Source: Betaproteobacteria bacterium
GTDB lineage: Bacteria > Pseudomonadota > Gammaproteobacteria > Burkholderiales > SG8-39
Assembly (NCBI GenBank): GCA_029858545.1
Contig: JAOUFA010000058.1
Coordinates: forward strand, 1 to 13,355
Direction of reading: 5' to 3'
DNA: 13,355 bases
In this document: positions 5,632 through 11,824 of the stretch, one piece after another
How positions within the stretch are numbered: position 1 is the stretch's first letter
Layout: every line of letters begins with the position of its first letter
Notes under the pieces: model-generated
What the model was told of the DNA's origin: nothing
Database searches by the model: none
The model's input: the letters and a program-made list of their open reading frames with translations, nothing else
Translations under genes and position numbers: made by a program

Positions 5632-6627
5632 TCAGATCTTGAAGCTCTCCAGCGTCTCCGGCGCGAACAGCTCCTCGGGCTCCAGGCGCCGTTTCGACAG
5701 TCCCTGTTCCTGGTGATAGCGCAGGAAAGTCGCGAGGGTCGCGCGATTGGGCGCGAAGCCGTAAGGCCAGAAATCGTCGCCGAGCTCGCGCCTGGCCTCC
5801 TCGATGTTCGCGGTAAGCCACGGCAGCATCGCCGCGTACGAGGCGGTGACGTAGAGGTCGCGATAGGTCGCCTGTTGTGCCGCGCAGAACGCCTTGTACA
5901 GCGACATCGCCACCCAGCGATGCTGCTCGTACAGTTCGCGCCGGATCACCACCGTGTGCATGATCGGGAAGATGCGCGTCTTGCGGTAGTAGGCCTGCTC
6001 GACCGGAACATAGTCCTCGAACAGGCGCGCCACCTTGCCCGGCACGCCCGCGCGGTAGGTCGAGGGCATGCGCGCCGTGTAGAAGGCGTCGATATCGCCG
6101 TCGGCAATCATCGCCGAGAGCGTCTGCGCCGGGCCGATCGGCTGTACGCGGATGTTGGGCGGCAGATCGAGCTTCAGCTTCTCGTCGCGCCCGGGCTCCT
6201 CCTCGCCGCCGGTGTGGTAGCTCACCGAATCGACCGGCACGCCGTACTCGTCCTGCAGGATGCCGCGAATCCACACCGGCGCGGTCATCTGATATTCCGG
6301 GCAGCCGATCTTGCGGCCGATCAGGTCCTTGGGCGTGCGGATGCCCGAGGCGGTATTCACGTAGACGCAGCCATGGCGGAACACGCGCGACGGAAACACC
6401 GGCAGCGCGACGAACGGCCGCTCGGGCCGGGTGAGCGACACCGCGTAGGAGGACAGCGACATCTCGGCAATGTCGAACTCGCGGTGGCGCAGCATGCGGA
6501 AGAACGTTTCCTCGACCGGCAGATTGAAGCCGACGAGGTCGATGCCTTCGGGCTGCACGCGCCCGTCGAGCAGGGGCTGGATGCGGTCGTAATTCCAGCA
6601 CGAGAACGAGAGTTTCAGTTTGGACAA
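5632..6627 (-). CDS. 4,5-dihydroxyphthalate decarboxylase (Pht5)-like / substrate-binding-fold protein
   Basis: This 331-residue protein belongs to the family annotated either as 4,5-dihydroxyphthalate decarboxylase or as an ABC-type solute-binding protein. Conserved parts are KLKLSFSCWNYDRIQPLLDGRV (3-24), LVGFNLPVEETFFRMLRHREFDIAEMSLSSY (31-61), IGCPEYQMTAPVWIRGILQDEYGV (107-130) and the C-terminal WPYGFAPNRATLATFLRYHQEQGL (287-310). There is no signal peptide or lipobox, so it should be cytosolic, favouring an enzyme over a periplasmic receptor. The start is TTG at 6627: homology begins there and CAGGAA lies 7 bases upstream, while the next Met is at residue 45. It is transcribed divergently from the class II aldolase gene, and no transporter permease is near. 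Substrate is unknown; Pht5 itself decarboxylates 4,5-dihydroxyphthalate to protocatechuate, but sequence alone does not fix this here. Confidence 0.82.
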   Translation of the reverse strand: MSKLKLSFSCWNYDRIQPLLDGRVQPEGIDLVGFNLPVEETFFRMLRHREFDIAEMSLSSYAVSLTRPERPFVALPVFPSRVFRHGCVYVNTASGIRTPKDLIGRKIGCPEYQMTAPVWIRGILQDEYGVPVDSVSYHTGGEEEPGRDEKLKLDLPPNIRVQPIGPAQTLSAMIADGDIDAFYTARMPSTYRAGVPGKVARLFEDYVPVEQAYYRKTRIFPIMHTVVIRRELYEQHRWVAMSLYKAFCAAQQATYRDLYVTASYAAMLPWLTANIEEARRELGDDFWPYGFAPNRATLATFLRYHQEQGLSKRRLEPEELFAPETLESFKI

Positions 6628-6634
6628 GACGGCG

Positions 6635-6640
6635 TTCCTG
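6635..6640 (-). promoter_or_regulatory. Ribosome binding site fixing a TTG start
   Basis: CAGGAA on the minus strand, 7 bases before the TTG at 6627. Together with family homology starting exactly there, it supports the rare start codon of the Pht5-like gene. Confidence 0.6.
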
Positions 6641-6660
6641 GGAAGGGGGCGGGAGTGGCT

Positions 6661-6666
6661 AGTGTA
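6661..6666 (-). promoter_or_regulatory. Weak candidate -10 box for the Pht5-like gene
   Basis: TACACT on the minus strand (4/6 match) lies about 34 bases before the TTG. No acceptable -35 is seen upstream, so this is only a candidate; the promoter could be activator-dependent. Confidence 0.25.
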
Positions 6667-6722
6667 GCCGTTTGCCGGCGGCTCCGAGGCGGCGCGCGCC
6701 CGGCGCGGGCTGCGGAACTGCG

Positions 6723-6751
6723 TTGCGCGAGCGCGGCGTCTTTGCTAGGGT
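6723..6751 (+). promoter_or_regulatory. Weak candidate promoter for the class II aldolase gene
   Basis: TTGCGC (6723-6728) and TAGGGT (6746-6751) are 17 bases apart, each matching the sigma-70 consensus at three of six positions. It is correctly placed before the ATG at 6785, whose ribosome site GGAG is at 6774-6777. Confidence 0.3.
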
Positions 6752-6784
6752 CGTGAACACCGCGTTTCGGATTGGAGCTGTTCG

Positions 6785-7525
6785 ATGAACCTGATTCTTG
6801 ACCTCGTGATCGCGTCGCGCACCCTCGCCGAGCACGGCGTGATCGATGCCTACGGGCATGCGAGCGTGCGCTCGGACCGCGACCCGCAGCGCTACTTCAT
6901 GTCGCGCTCGATCCCGCCAGAGCTGATCACCGCAGCCGACATCATGGAGTTCGACCTCGACAGCAAGCCGGTCGATGCGCAGGGGCGCGCGATGTACAAC
7001 GAGCGCTACATCCATGGCGAGATCTACAAGGCGAGGCCGGAGGTACAGGCGATCGTGCACAATCATTCCCCCTCGGTGGTGCCGTATTCCTGCACCGACA
7101 GCACATTGAAGCCGATCTTCCACATGTCGGCGTTCATCGGCCTGGGCGTGCCCAACTGGGACATCCGTGACGCGCAGGAAGGCAGCGACCTGCTGGTGCG
7201 CACGCCCTATCTCGGCCAGGCGCTCGCGCGGCGCCTCGGCGGCCATCCCGCCGCGCTGATGCGCGGCCACGGCGCGGTGGTGGTCGGCGAGAACATCCAG
7301 CGCGCGGTCGGGCGCTCGATCTACCTGGAAATGAACGCGCGCATGCAGTTCCAGGCGACGCTGCTCGCCGGGGCGGAGGGCCGCATCGTGTTCATGGACG
7401 ACAAGGAAGTCGCCGCCAACACCTCCTGGCAGAACTACGAGCGCTCGTGGCAGCTGTGGAAGACCCGCGCGCTCGCCACGCTGGCACGCGAGGACGAGGG
7501 CAGGCGCGCAACGGGAAGCGCCTAG
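6785..7525 (+). CDS. Class II aldolase/adducin family protein
   Basis: This 246-residue protein has the class II (zinc) aldolase fold of L-fuculose-1-phosphate aldolase and its relatives. Zinc ligands are visible as His92 and His94 in VHNHSP and His162 in MRGHGAVVVG. Glu73 in YNERYIHGEIY aligns with the catalytic glutamate of FucA. The N-terminal GVIDAYGHASVR (18-29) is the usual substrate-loop region. The superfamily contains aldolases, epimerases, dehydratases and decarboxylases such as the 3,4-dihydroxyphthalate decarboxylase of actinobacteria, so the reaction is open. The start ATG has GGAG 7 bases upstream. It is transcribed away from the Pht5-like gene across a 157-base shared region and converges with the M24 gene. 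Given the neighbouring decarboxylase-type proteins, a role in aromatic or hydroxy-acid catabolism is more likely than sugar metabolism. This is inference. Confidence 0.87.
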   Translation: MNLILDLVIASRTLAEHGVIDAYGHASVRSDRDPQRYFMSRSIPPELITAADIMEFDLDSKPVDAQGRAMYNERYIHGEIYKARPEVQAIVHNHSPSVVPYSCTDSTLKPIFHMSAFIGLGVPNWDIRDAQEGSDLLVRTPYLGQALARRLGGHPAALMRGHGAVVVGENIQRAVGRSIYLEMNARMQFQATLLAGAEGRIVFMDDKEVAANTSWQNYERSWQLWKTRALATLAREDEGRRATGSA

Positions 7526-7530
7526 CATTT

Positions 7531-7554
7531 CGAACGCCGCCGGCGCGGCGTTCG
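7531..7554. terminator. Hairpin between convergent genes, probable bidirectional terminator
   Basis: CGAACGCCGC (7531-7540) and GCGGCGTTCG (7545-7554) form a perfect 10-bp stem with a CGGC loop, six bases after the class II aldolase stop. There is no strong T run on either side, so it may work as a bidirectional attenuator or RNA-end protector. Confidence 0.6.
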
Positions 7555-7565
7555 TCCGTCGTTGA

Positions 7566-7605
7566 TTCCGCCGGGAGCCCGCCGCGCAAGGCGCGTCGTG
7601 CGGAA
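7566..7605 (-). terminator. Second dyad after the M24 gene
   Basis: TTCCGC (7566-7571) pairs with GCGGAA (7600-7605), and an inner CGCGC (7583-7587) pairs with GCGCG (7591-7595) around an AAG loop. The dyad sits eleven bases downstream of the minus-strand stop at 7616. It could end the five-gene minus-strand run together with the 7531-7554 hairpin. Confidence 0.35.
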
Positions 7606-7615
7606 AGTCCCCCGA

Positions 7616-8818
7616 TCAGCCCAGTTCGATCAGGGTCTTGGGCGTGCGATGCAGGCATTCGCCGGGTCCATCGGCGCCGATCAGATAGTTGTCGACCACG
7701 GTCATGAACGCGCGCTCGGTCTTCACCGCCGGGTGCACCACGATGCACATGCCCGCGGCGATCGACATGCTCTCGTCGTGTCGGATGAGCGGCCGCTCGA
7801 CCATATCGTAGCCCTGGCCGTGACAGTGCAGGCGCTTCTCCTCCGGACGGCCGCGCGCGCGCAGGAAAGCGTTGTATTGCTCGAAGATCGCGCGGCACGA
7901 CGCGCCCGGGCGCAGCAGATCGAGCGTCGCCTGCTGCGCTTCGAGCACGAAGGCCCAGAGGTCCTTTTCCTCCTGGGCCGCCTTGCCGAGCACGATCGGA
8001 CGCGACAGCTCGGTGTAGTAGCCGCCCGCGCCGTTGTTTTCGATGAGCAGCGTCAGCGTGTCGCCCGCGCGCAGCTCGCGCCCCTGCTGCGAGCGCGGGC
8101 GGAACATCGCCGGCTGTCCGGCCGGTGCCGAAGAGCCGATGAAAATCCCCTGCTCGCTGCCCAGTTGCTGGCCGACATACTGCGCGTAGGCCGCCACCTC
8201 GAAGTCCTTCAGGCCGGGGCGCACGAATTCGCACACTTTCGCGAACACCGCGTCCTGCATCGCGGCGGTGCGCCGCAGCCGCGACTGTTCTTCGTCGCTC
8301 TTGATCGCCTTCAGTGCGTCGATCCATTCGGTCGCGTCGACGCTGTGCACGCCCTCCGCCGACAGCCCCTCATCGAGTCGGCGTGCAAAACCGTGGTACA
8401 TCGAGGCCGGTGCGACAAGCCCGATCGTGCGCCAGCCGGCGCGACGTAGCTCGGCGAGCACCAGATCGGCATCGTAATCGGCGGTGTAGGCGGCCGAGAC
8501 GTAGCTCGGCGTAAAGAGCTGGCGGCCCACGCCATAGGCAAGCGGATCGCGGCCGTCGAACTCGTTGACCCCGCCGAAGGGCCCCTGGCCGACGCTCGTC
8601 ATCTGCCCGTGCGCGGGAAAGATCAACGAGCGCGGATAGGCATTGTTCGCCGGCGCGCCGGTGAACCAGCGCACGTAGCCGCCGAGCCAGTCGTTGGCGT
8701 TCTGCAGCACCAGCGCCTCAAGACCCTCGTCGCGCATGAGCGCGCGCACCGCGGCCCAGCGGCGTTCCAGTTCGGTCGCCGGAACCGCATCGCAAAGGCG
8801 TGTCTCATCTTGCGCCAT
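7616..8818 (-). CDS. M24 (pita-bread) family protein with degenerate metal site
   Basis: This 400-residue protein has the creatinase/aminopeptidase P layout: an N-terminal creatinase-like domain (about 15-170) and a C-terminal pita-bread domain (about 175-400). ALKAIKSDEEQSRLRRTAAM (168-187) is the classic junction. The five metal ligands of M24 peptidases are mostly replaced. The first Asp aligns with Ile259/Glu260, the second with Glu270 (GYYTELSR), and the His is kept as His333 in CHGQGYD. The two Glu become His362 (GMCIVVHP) and Val375 (TVVDNYLI). It is therefore unlikely to be a standard metallopeptidase; a metal-independent hydrolase, like creatinase, or a non-enzymatic role is plausible. 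I chose ATG 8818 because family homology starts there; the frame remains open much further upstream but runs through the dehydrogenase gene. The start overlaps the dehydrogenase stop as TGATG, implying coupling. Last gene of the five-gene run. Confidence 0.85.
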   Translation of the reverse strand: MAQDETRLCDAVPATELERRWAAVRALMRDEGLEALVLQNANDWLGGYVRWFTGAPANNAYPRSLIFPAHGQMTSVGQGPFGGVNEFDGRDPLAYGVGRQLFTPSYVSAAYTADYDADLVLAELRRAGWRTIGLVAPASMYHGFARRLDEGLSAEGVHSVDATEWIDALKAIKSDEEQSRLRRTAAMQDAVFAKVCEFVRPGLKDFEVAAYAQYVGQQLGSEQGIFIGSSAPAGQPAMFRPRSQQGRELRAGDTLTLLIENNGAGGYYTELSRPIVLGKAAQEEKDLWAFVLEAQQATLDLLRPGASCRAIFEQYNAFLRARGRPEEKRLHCHGQGYDMVERPLIRHDESMSIAAGMCIVVHPAVKTERAFMTVVDNYLIGADGPGECLHRTPKTLIELG

Positions 8819-9789
8819 CAGGAACCCCCCATGCTGCCGGAATTGACGACATTCACCATCGCGGCGTAATCGCCGGAAAGGAAGGCGCGCAGGTTGCGCT
8901 CGACCACCGGCAGCGCGTGATCGACATAGACGTCGCAAAAGCCGCCCAGGTGCGGCGTGACCAGCACCCGGTCCATGTCCCACAAAGGATGGTCCTCGGG
9001 CAGCGGCTCCTCGGCGAACACGTCGAGTGCCGCGCCGGCGATGCGGCCTTCGCGCAGCACGCCGATGAGTGCCGCCTCGTCGACCACCCCGCCGCGCGCC
9101 AGGTTGACGAGATACGCACCCGGCTTCATCGCCGCGAGGATCTTCTCGCCGACGATGCCGCGCGTCGCCGCCGAATAGGGCGTGAGCAGCACCAGATAAT
9201 CGAGCTCGCGCACCGCTTTCTCGAGCTCGTCGCGCCCATACATGCGGTCGAACCCGGGTACCGGTCGCTTCGCCGAACTGATCCCGACCACCGTCATGCC
9301 GAAGGCCTTGCACTTGGGCGCGAGTTCCTCGGCGATCACTCCGACGCCGAAGATGCCGACGGTCTTGTCCTTCAGCAACCGTGCCGGAGAGCGATCCCAC
9401 TTGTGCCGATCCTGGTTGCGCACGACGCGCGGCAGGCCGCGGCTGAGCGCGAGCATCGCCATCATCGCCGCCTCCGACACCGGCGCACCCTGTATGCCGT
9501 GGAGATTGGTGACCCTCACCTCCTTGCGCAGCGAGGGCAGATCGACGATGCCGTCGACGCCGCTGCCGAGCGCCTGGATCCATTTGAGCCGGGTCGCTTC
9601 CTTCACCACGTGATCGGCCATCATCGGCCCGAAAGTTACCAGGATGTCCGCCGCCCCGATATGCGGCCCCACCTTGCTGTGATGGTCGACCATGCTGACG
9701 TTCAGCTCGGGGAAGGTGTTGCGGATATGGTTGAAGTACTGCGAGCGCACCGCCTCTGGCAGCGTGAGGAGAATCAGCAGGTTGGTCAC
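8818..9789 (-). CDS. D-2-hydroxyacid dehydrogenase (phosphoglycerate dehydrogenase-like)
   Basis: This 323-residue NAD(P)-dependent oxidoreductase interconverts 2-keto acids and D-2-hydroxy acids. The Rossmann loop is GVGVIAEELA (148-157). The catalytic triad is visible as Arg232 (NLARGG), Glu261 (DVFAEEPLP) and His280 (VTPHLGG). After the second beta strand (VVGI, 167-170) comes SSAKR where NAD enzymes carry Asp, so NADP(H) may be preferred. The C-terminal ACT domain of SerA is absent, so serine biosynthesis is unlikely. The start is GTG at 9789; no clear ribosome site is seen, and the 16-base distance from the upstream amidohydrolase stop suggests reinitiation or coupling. The stop overlaps the M24 start by one base. 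Context suggests it works on a keto or hydroxy acid arising in the same pathway as the amidohydrolases. Confidence 0.9.
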   Translation of the reverse strand: MTNLLILLTLPEAVRSQYFNHIRNTFPELNVSMVDHHSKVGPHIGAADILVTFGPMMADHVVKEATRLKWIQALGSGVDGIVDLPSLRKEVRVTNLHGIQGAPVSEAAMMAMLALSRGLPRVVRNQDRHKWDRSPARLLKDKTVGIFGVGVIAEELAPKCKAFGMTVVGISSAKRPVPGFDRMYGRDELEKAVRELDYLVLLTPYSAATRGIVGEKILAAMKPGAYLVNLARGGVVDEAALIGVLREGRIAGAALDVFAEEPLPEDHPLWDMDRVLVTPHLGGFCDVYVDHALPVVERNLRAFLSGDYAAMVNVVNSGSMGGS

Positions 9790-9805
9790 GACCGCGGCGC
9801 CCGAT

Positions 9806-10795
9806 TCACGCCGCGATTCCGAGCAGCCGCGCGGCGTTGCCGCCGGCGATTTGGGCGAGCTCGGCGCCCGCCACGCCGCAGTCCCGCAGCCAGCCGACCG
9901 GATCGGCTTCGCCCACCGGATAGTCGCTGCCCATCACGAGCCGGTCGGCGCCGACGCGCTCGAGCAGCACCTTGAATACCTGCGGGTCGTACACGCAGCT
10001 GTCGTAGTAGAACGAACGCAGGAACGCGCTGGGGGTCTTGCCGCCGGTGTTGCGCACGGTATCGGGCCGATTGGCGGTATTGCGGTCCATGCGTCCCATG
10101 TAATGCGGGAAATAGCCGCCGCCGTGGGCCATCACCACCTTGAGGTTCGGGAACTTGGTCATCACGCCTTCATACACGAGCGAGGTCATGCACTTGGCCT
10201 CCTCGATCGACTGACCTGCCGAATTCCACAACGCATAGCGCTGAAACCAGGGATCGCGCACGCCTTCGGGGTGGATCCAGACCGTCATGCCCGACTTGTC
10301 GATCGCCTCCCAGAACGGGTGATAGACCGGGTCGCCTACGTAGACGCCGTTGTAGCTCGAAGAGATATTGGCCACCTTGAGGCCGAGCGTCTTCACCGCG
10401 CGATCGAGCTCCTGCAGCGCAAGCTTGGGGTCCTGCAGCGGCAGCACGCAACTGCCGACAAAGCGCTTCGGATAGCGCGCCGCCCAATCGGCCGCCTGGT
10501 CGTTGCAGCGCCGGCACAGGGCAAGGTCGGTTTGCGGGTCGGCCCACGAAGTCCCCTGCAACACCGTGCTCGCGGTAACCACGCTCATGTCGATGCCGCG
10601 CGCATCCATGTCCTCGATCTCGGCCTTCGGATCGAACATGCGCCCCATCAGTTGCTGCGCGCCCGGACGCGGCGCGCTCGCCGGATTCGCGCCGAAACCG
10701 GTGAACACGGTCTTGTTGGTCGAAGCCTTGAAGACTTCGGGCTCCAGCATGTGTACGTGGAAATCGACTACAAGAGGAAGATCAGCATGTCGCAT
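9806..10795 (-). CDS. Amidohydrolase_2 (ACMSD-like) family protein, complete metal site
   Basis: This 329-residue TIM-barrel protein belongs to the amidohydrolase subfamily of ACMSD, gamma-resorcylate decarboxylase and 5-carboxyvanillate decarboxylase. The metal-binding set is complete: His13 and His15 (VDFHVHML), His175 (VWIHPEG), His224 (VMAHGGGYFP) and Asp291 (VMGSDYPVGEADP). Members mainly perform metal-dependent, non-oxidative decarboxylation, some hydrolysis. I start it at ATG 10795 (MRHADLPLVVDFHVH) because the HxH strand normally lies within the first 15-20 residues. The frame extends to 10966, but those extra 57 residues are basic, low-complexity and overlap the upstream gene. A weak GGAG lies about 10 bases before the ATG. 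It is third in the five-gene run, 52 bases after the upstream amidohydrolase and 16 bases before the dehydrogenase. Confidence 0.88.
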   Translation of the reverse strand: MRHADLPLVVDFHVHMLEPEVFKASTNKTVFTGFGANPASAPRPGAQQLMGRMFDPKAEIEDMDARGIDMSVVTASTVLQGTSWADPQTDLALCRRCNDQAADWAARYPKRFVGSCVLPLQDPKLALQELDRAVKTLGLKVANISSSYNGVYVGDPVYHPFWEAIDKSGMTVWIHPEGVRDPWFQRYALWNSAGQSIEEAKCMTSLVYEGVMTKFPNLKVVMAHGGGYFPHYMGRMDRNTANRPDTVRNTGGKTPSAFLRSFYYDSCVYDPQVFKVLLERVGADRLVMGSDYPVGEADPVGWLRDCGVAGAELAQIAGGNAARLLGIAA

Positions 10796-10847
10796 CGCCT
10801 TGACGCTCCGAAATCGTAAAGTTCGTTGAATCGGCTCGGTCGCCGCC

Positions 10848-11690
10848 CTAGAGGCCGAGAACCCGTTCGGCATTCCCGTGGAAGATCTTCTCCATGATTT
10901 CTTCCTTGTAACCGAGCTCGCCCCATTCGCGCAGGATGCGTTCGTACGGCATGCTCGGGTAATCACTGCCGAACATCACCTTGTCCTGCAGGCGAGCGCG
11001 CATGTCCACCTTCAGGTTGCCGGGGAAGTATTTCGGCGCCCAGCCCGACATCTCCCAGTAGACGTTGCCCTTGTGCAACGCGACCGCGGTGGTCTCGTCG
11101 ACCCAGGGCCAGCCCGGGTGCGCCATGAGAATCTTCAGGTGCGGAAAATCGGCCGCGAGCTTGTCGATCGCCGAAGGATGTGCGTGGCGCAGCTCCGCGC
11201 CCATGCCTCCCGGCATGCCCGCGCCCATGCCGGTGGTGCCGACGTCGATCATCACCGCGGCCTTCAGTTCGTTGATGACTTCGAACAGCGGATAGAAGCG
11301 CCGGTCGTCAACCGCGAAGTGCTGCATGATCGGATGAAAGTGAAAGCCGATGAATCCCAGTTCCTGCACGGCCTTGCGCGCCTGCCGGATCGCGAGCTCG
11401 CCCTTGAACGGATCGAGCGTGCCCCAGCACTGAATCACGCGCTTCGGGTGGCGCTTCCACATCGCATGCACATACTCGTTGGTGCAGGGCGGCGTCGCGA
11501 CCGTGGTCTCCAGGTCGAGCGCGACGAGGCAGGCGTCGACCCCGGCCGTCGTGAAATCCTTGATGACCTCGTCCTCGGTCTTCGCCACCCATGCGCGGTT
11601 CCAGTACTTGGCGAGGGCATCGACATAAGGCCCCTGGGCGTCAAGCCAGGTCTGGGTGCCGGGATAGCAGTGCAGATCGATGATGCGCAT
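10848..11690 (-). CDS. Amidohydrolase_2 family protein with altered metal ligands
   Basis: This 280-residue TIM-barrel protein is a paralogue of the next gene downstream. It opens with MRIIDLHCYP, where the usual HxH is His7-x-Tyr9. The strand that should carry the third His reads VMIDVGTTG, with Asp149 in its place. His191 (ILMAHPGWPW) and Asp243 (MFGSDYPSMPYERI) are kept. The set His-Tyr-Asp-His-Asp is unusual and may mean a different or weaker metal site. The C-terminal EKIFHGNAERVLGL is standard for the family. The ATG at 11690 has GAGGA 5 bases upstream. Second gene of the run, 134 bases after the AMP ligase. Likely function is hydrolysis or decarboxylation of a pathway intermediate, or a structural partner of the downstream paralogue; substrate unknown. 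Confidence 0.85.
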   Translation of the reverse strand: MRIIDLHCYPGTQTWLDAQGPYVDALAKYWNRAWVAKTEDEVIKDFTTAGVDACLVALDLETTVATPPCTNEYVHAMWKRHPKRVIQCWGTLDPFKGELAIRQARKAVQELGFIGFHFHPIMQHFAVDDRRFYPLFEVINELKAAVMIDVGTTGMGAGMPGGMGAELRHAHPSAIDKLAADFPHLKILMAHPGWPWVDETTAVALHKGNVYWEMSGWAPKYFPGNLKVDMRARLQDKVMFGSDYPSMPYERILREWGELGYKEEIMEKIFHGNAERVLGL

Positions 11691-11824
11691 GGTTTTCCTC
11701 TGTCTCGTTCAGGTCGCGGAAGACCCGTTTTGAACACTTCACGTGGCCGGGAATCCAATCGATCTCCGGCGTTCATGCAGGCGCGCCCCGCGTCCCCGCA
11801 CCAATGCCGCAGACCTGAAGGGAT
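11691..11824 (-). other. Gap between AMP ligase and first amidohydrolase
   Basis: This 134-base stretch is the largest gap in the minus-strand run. It contains the ribosome site GAGGA (11696-11700), a CACGTG and a weak bulged dyad (GTTCA 11707-11711 with TGAAC 11731-11735). No convincing promoter or terminator is seen, so cotranscription is possible but less sure here than downstream. Confidence 0.35.

Noticed and set aside
8819..9583. Fused 655-residue frame joining upstream sequence to the M24 protein
   Set aside because: The upstream 255 residues are an off-frame reading of the dehydrogenase gene, which has its full catalytic set in its own frame.
10796..10966. 57-residue N-terminal extension of the downstream amidohydrolase
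   Set aside because: Basic, motif-free sequence overlapping the upstream gene; the HxH strand would be displaced from its usual N-terminal place.
11707..11735. Dyad GTTCA...TGAAC in the ligase-amidohydrolase gap as terminator
   Set aside because: Stem is short and interrupted by an asymmetric bulge, with no T run; too weak to call.
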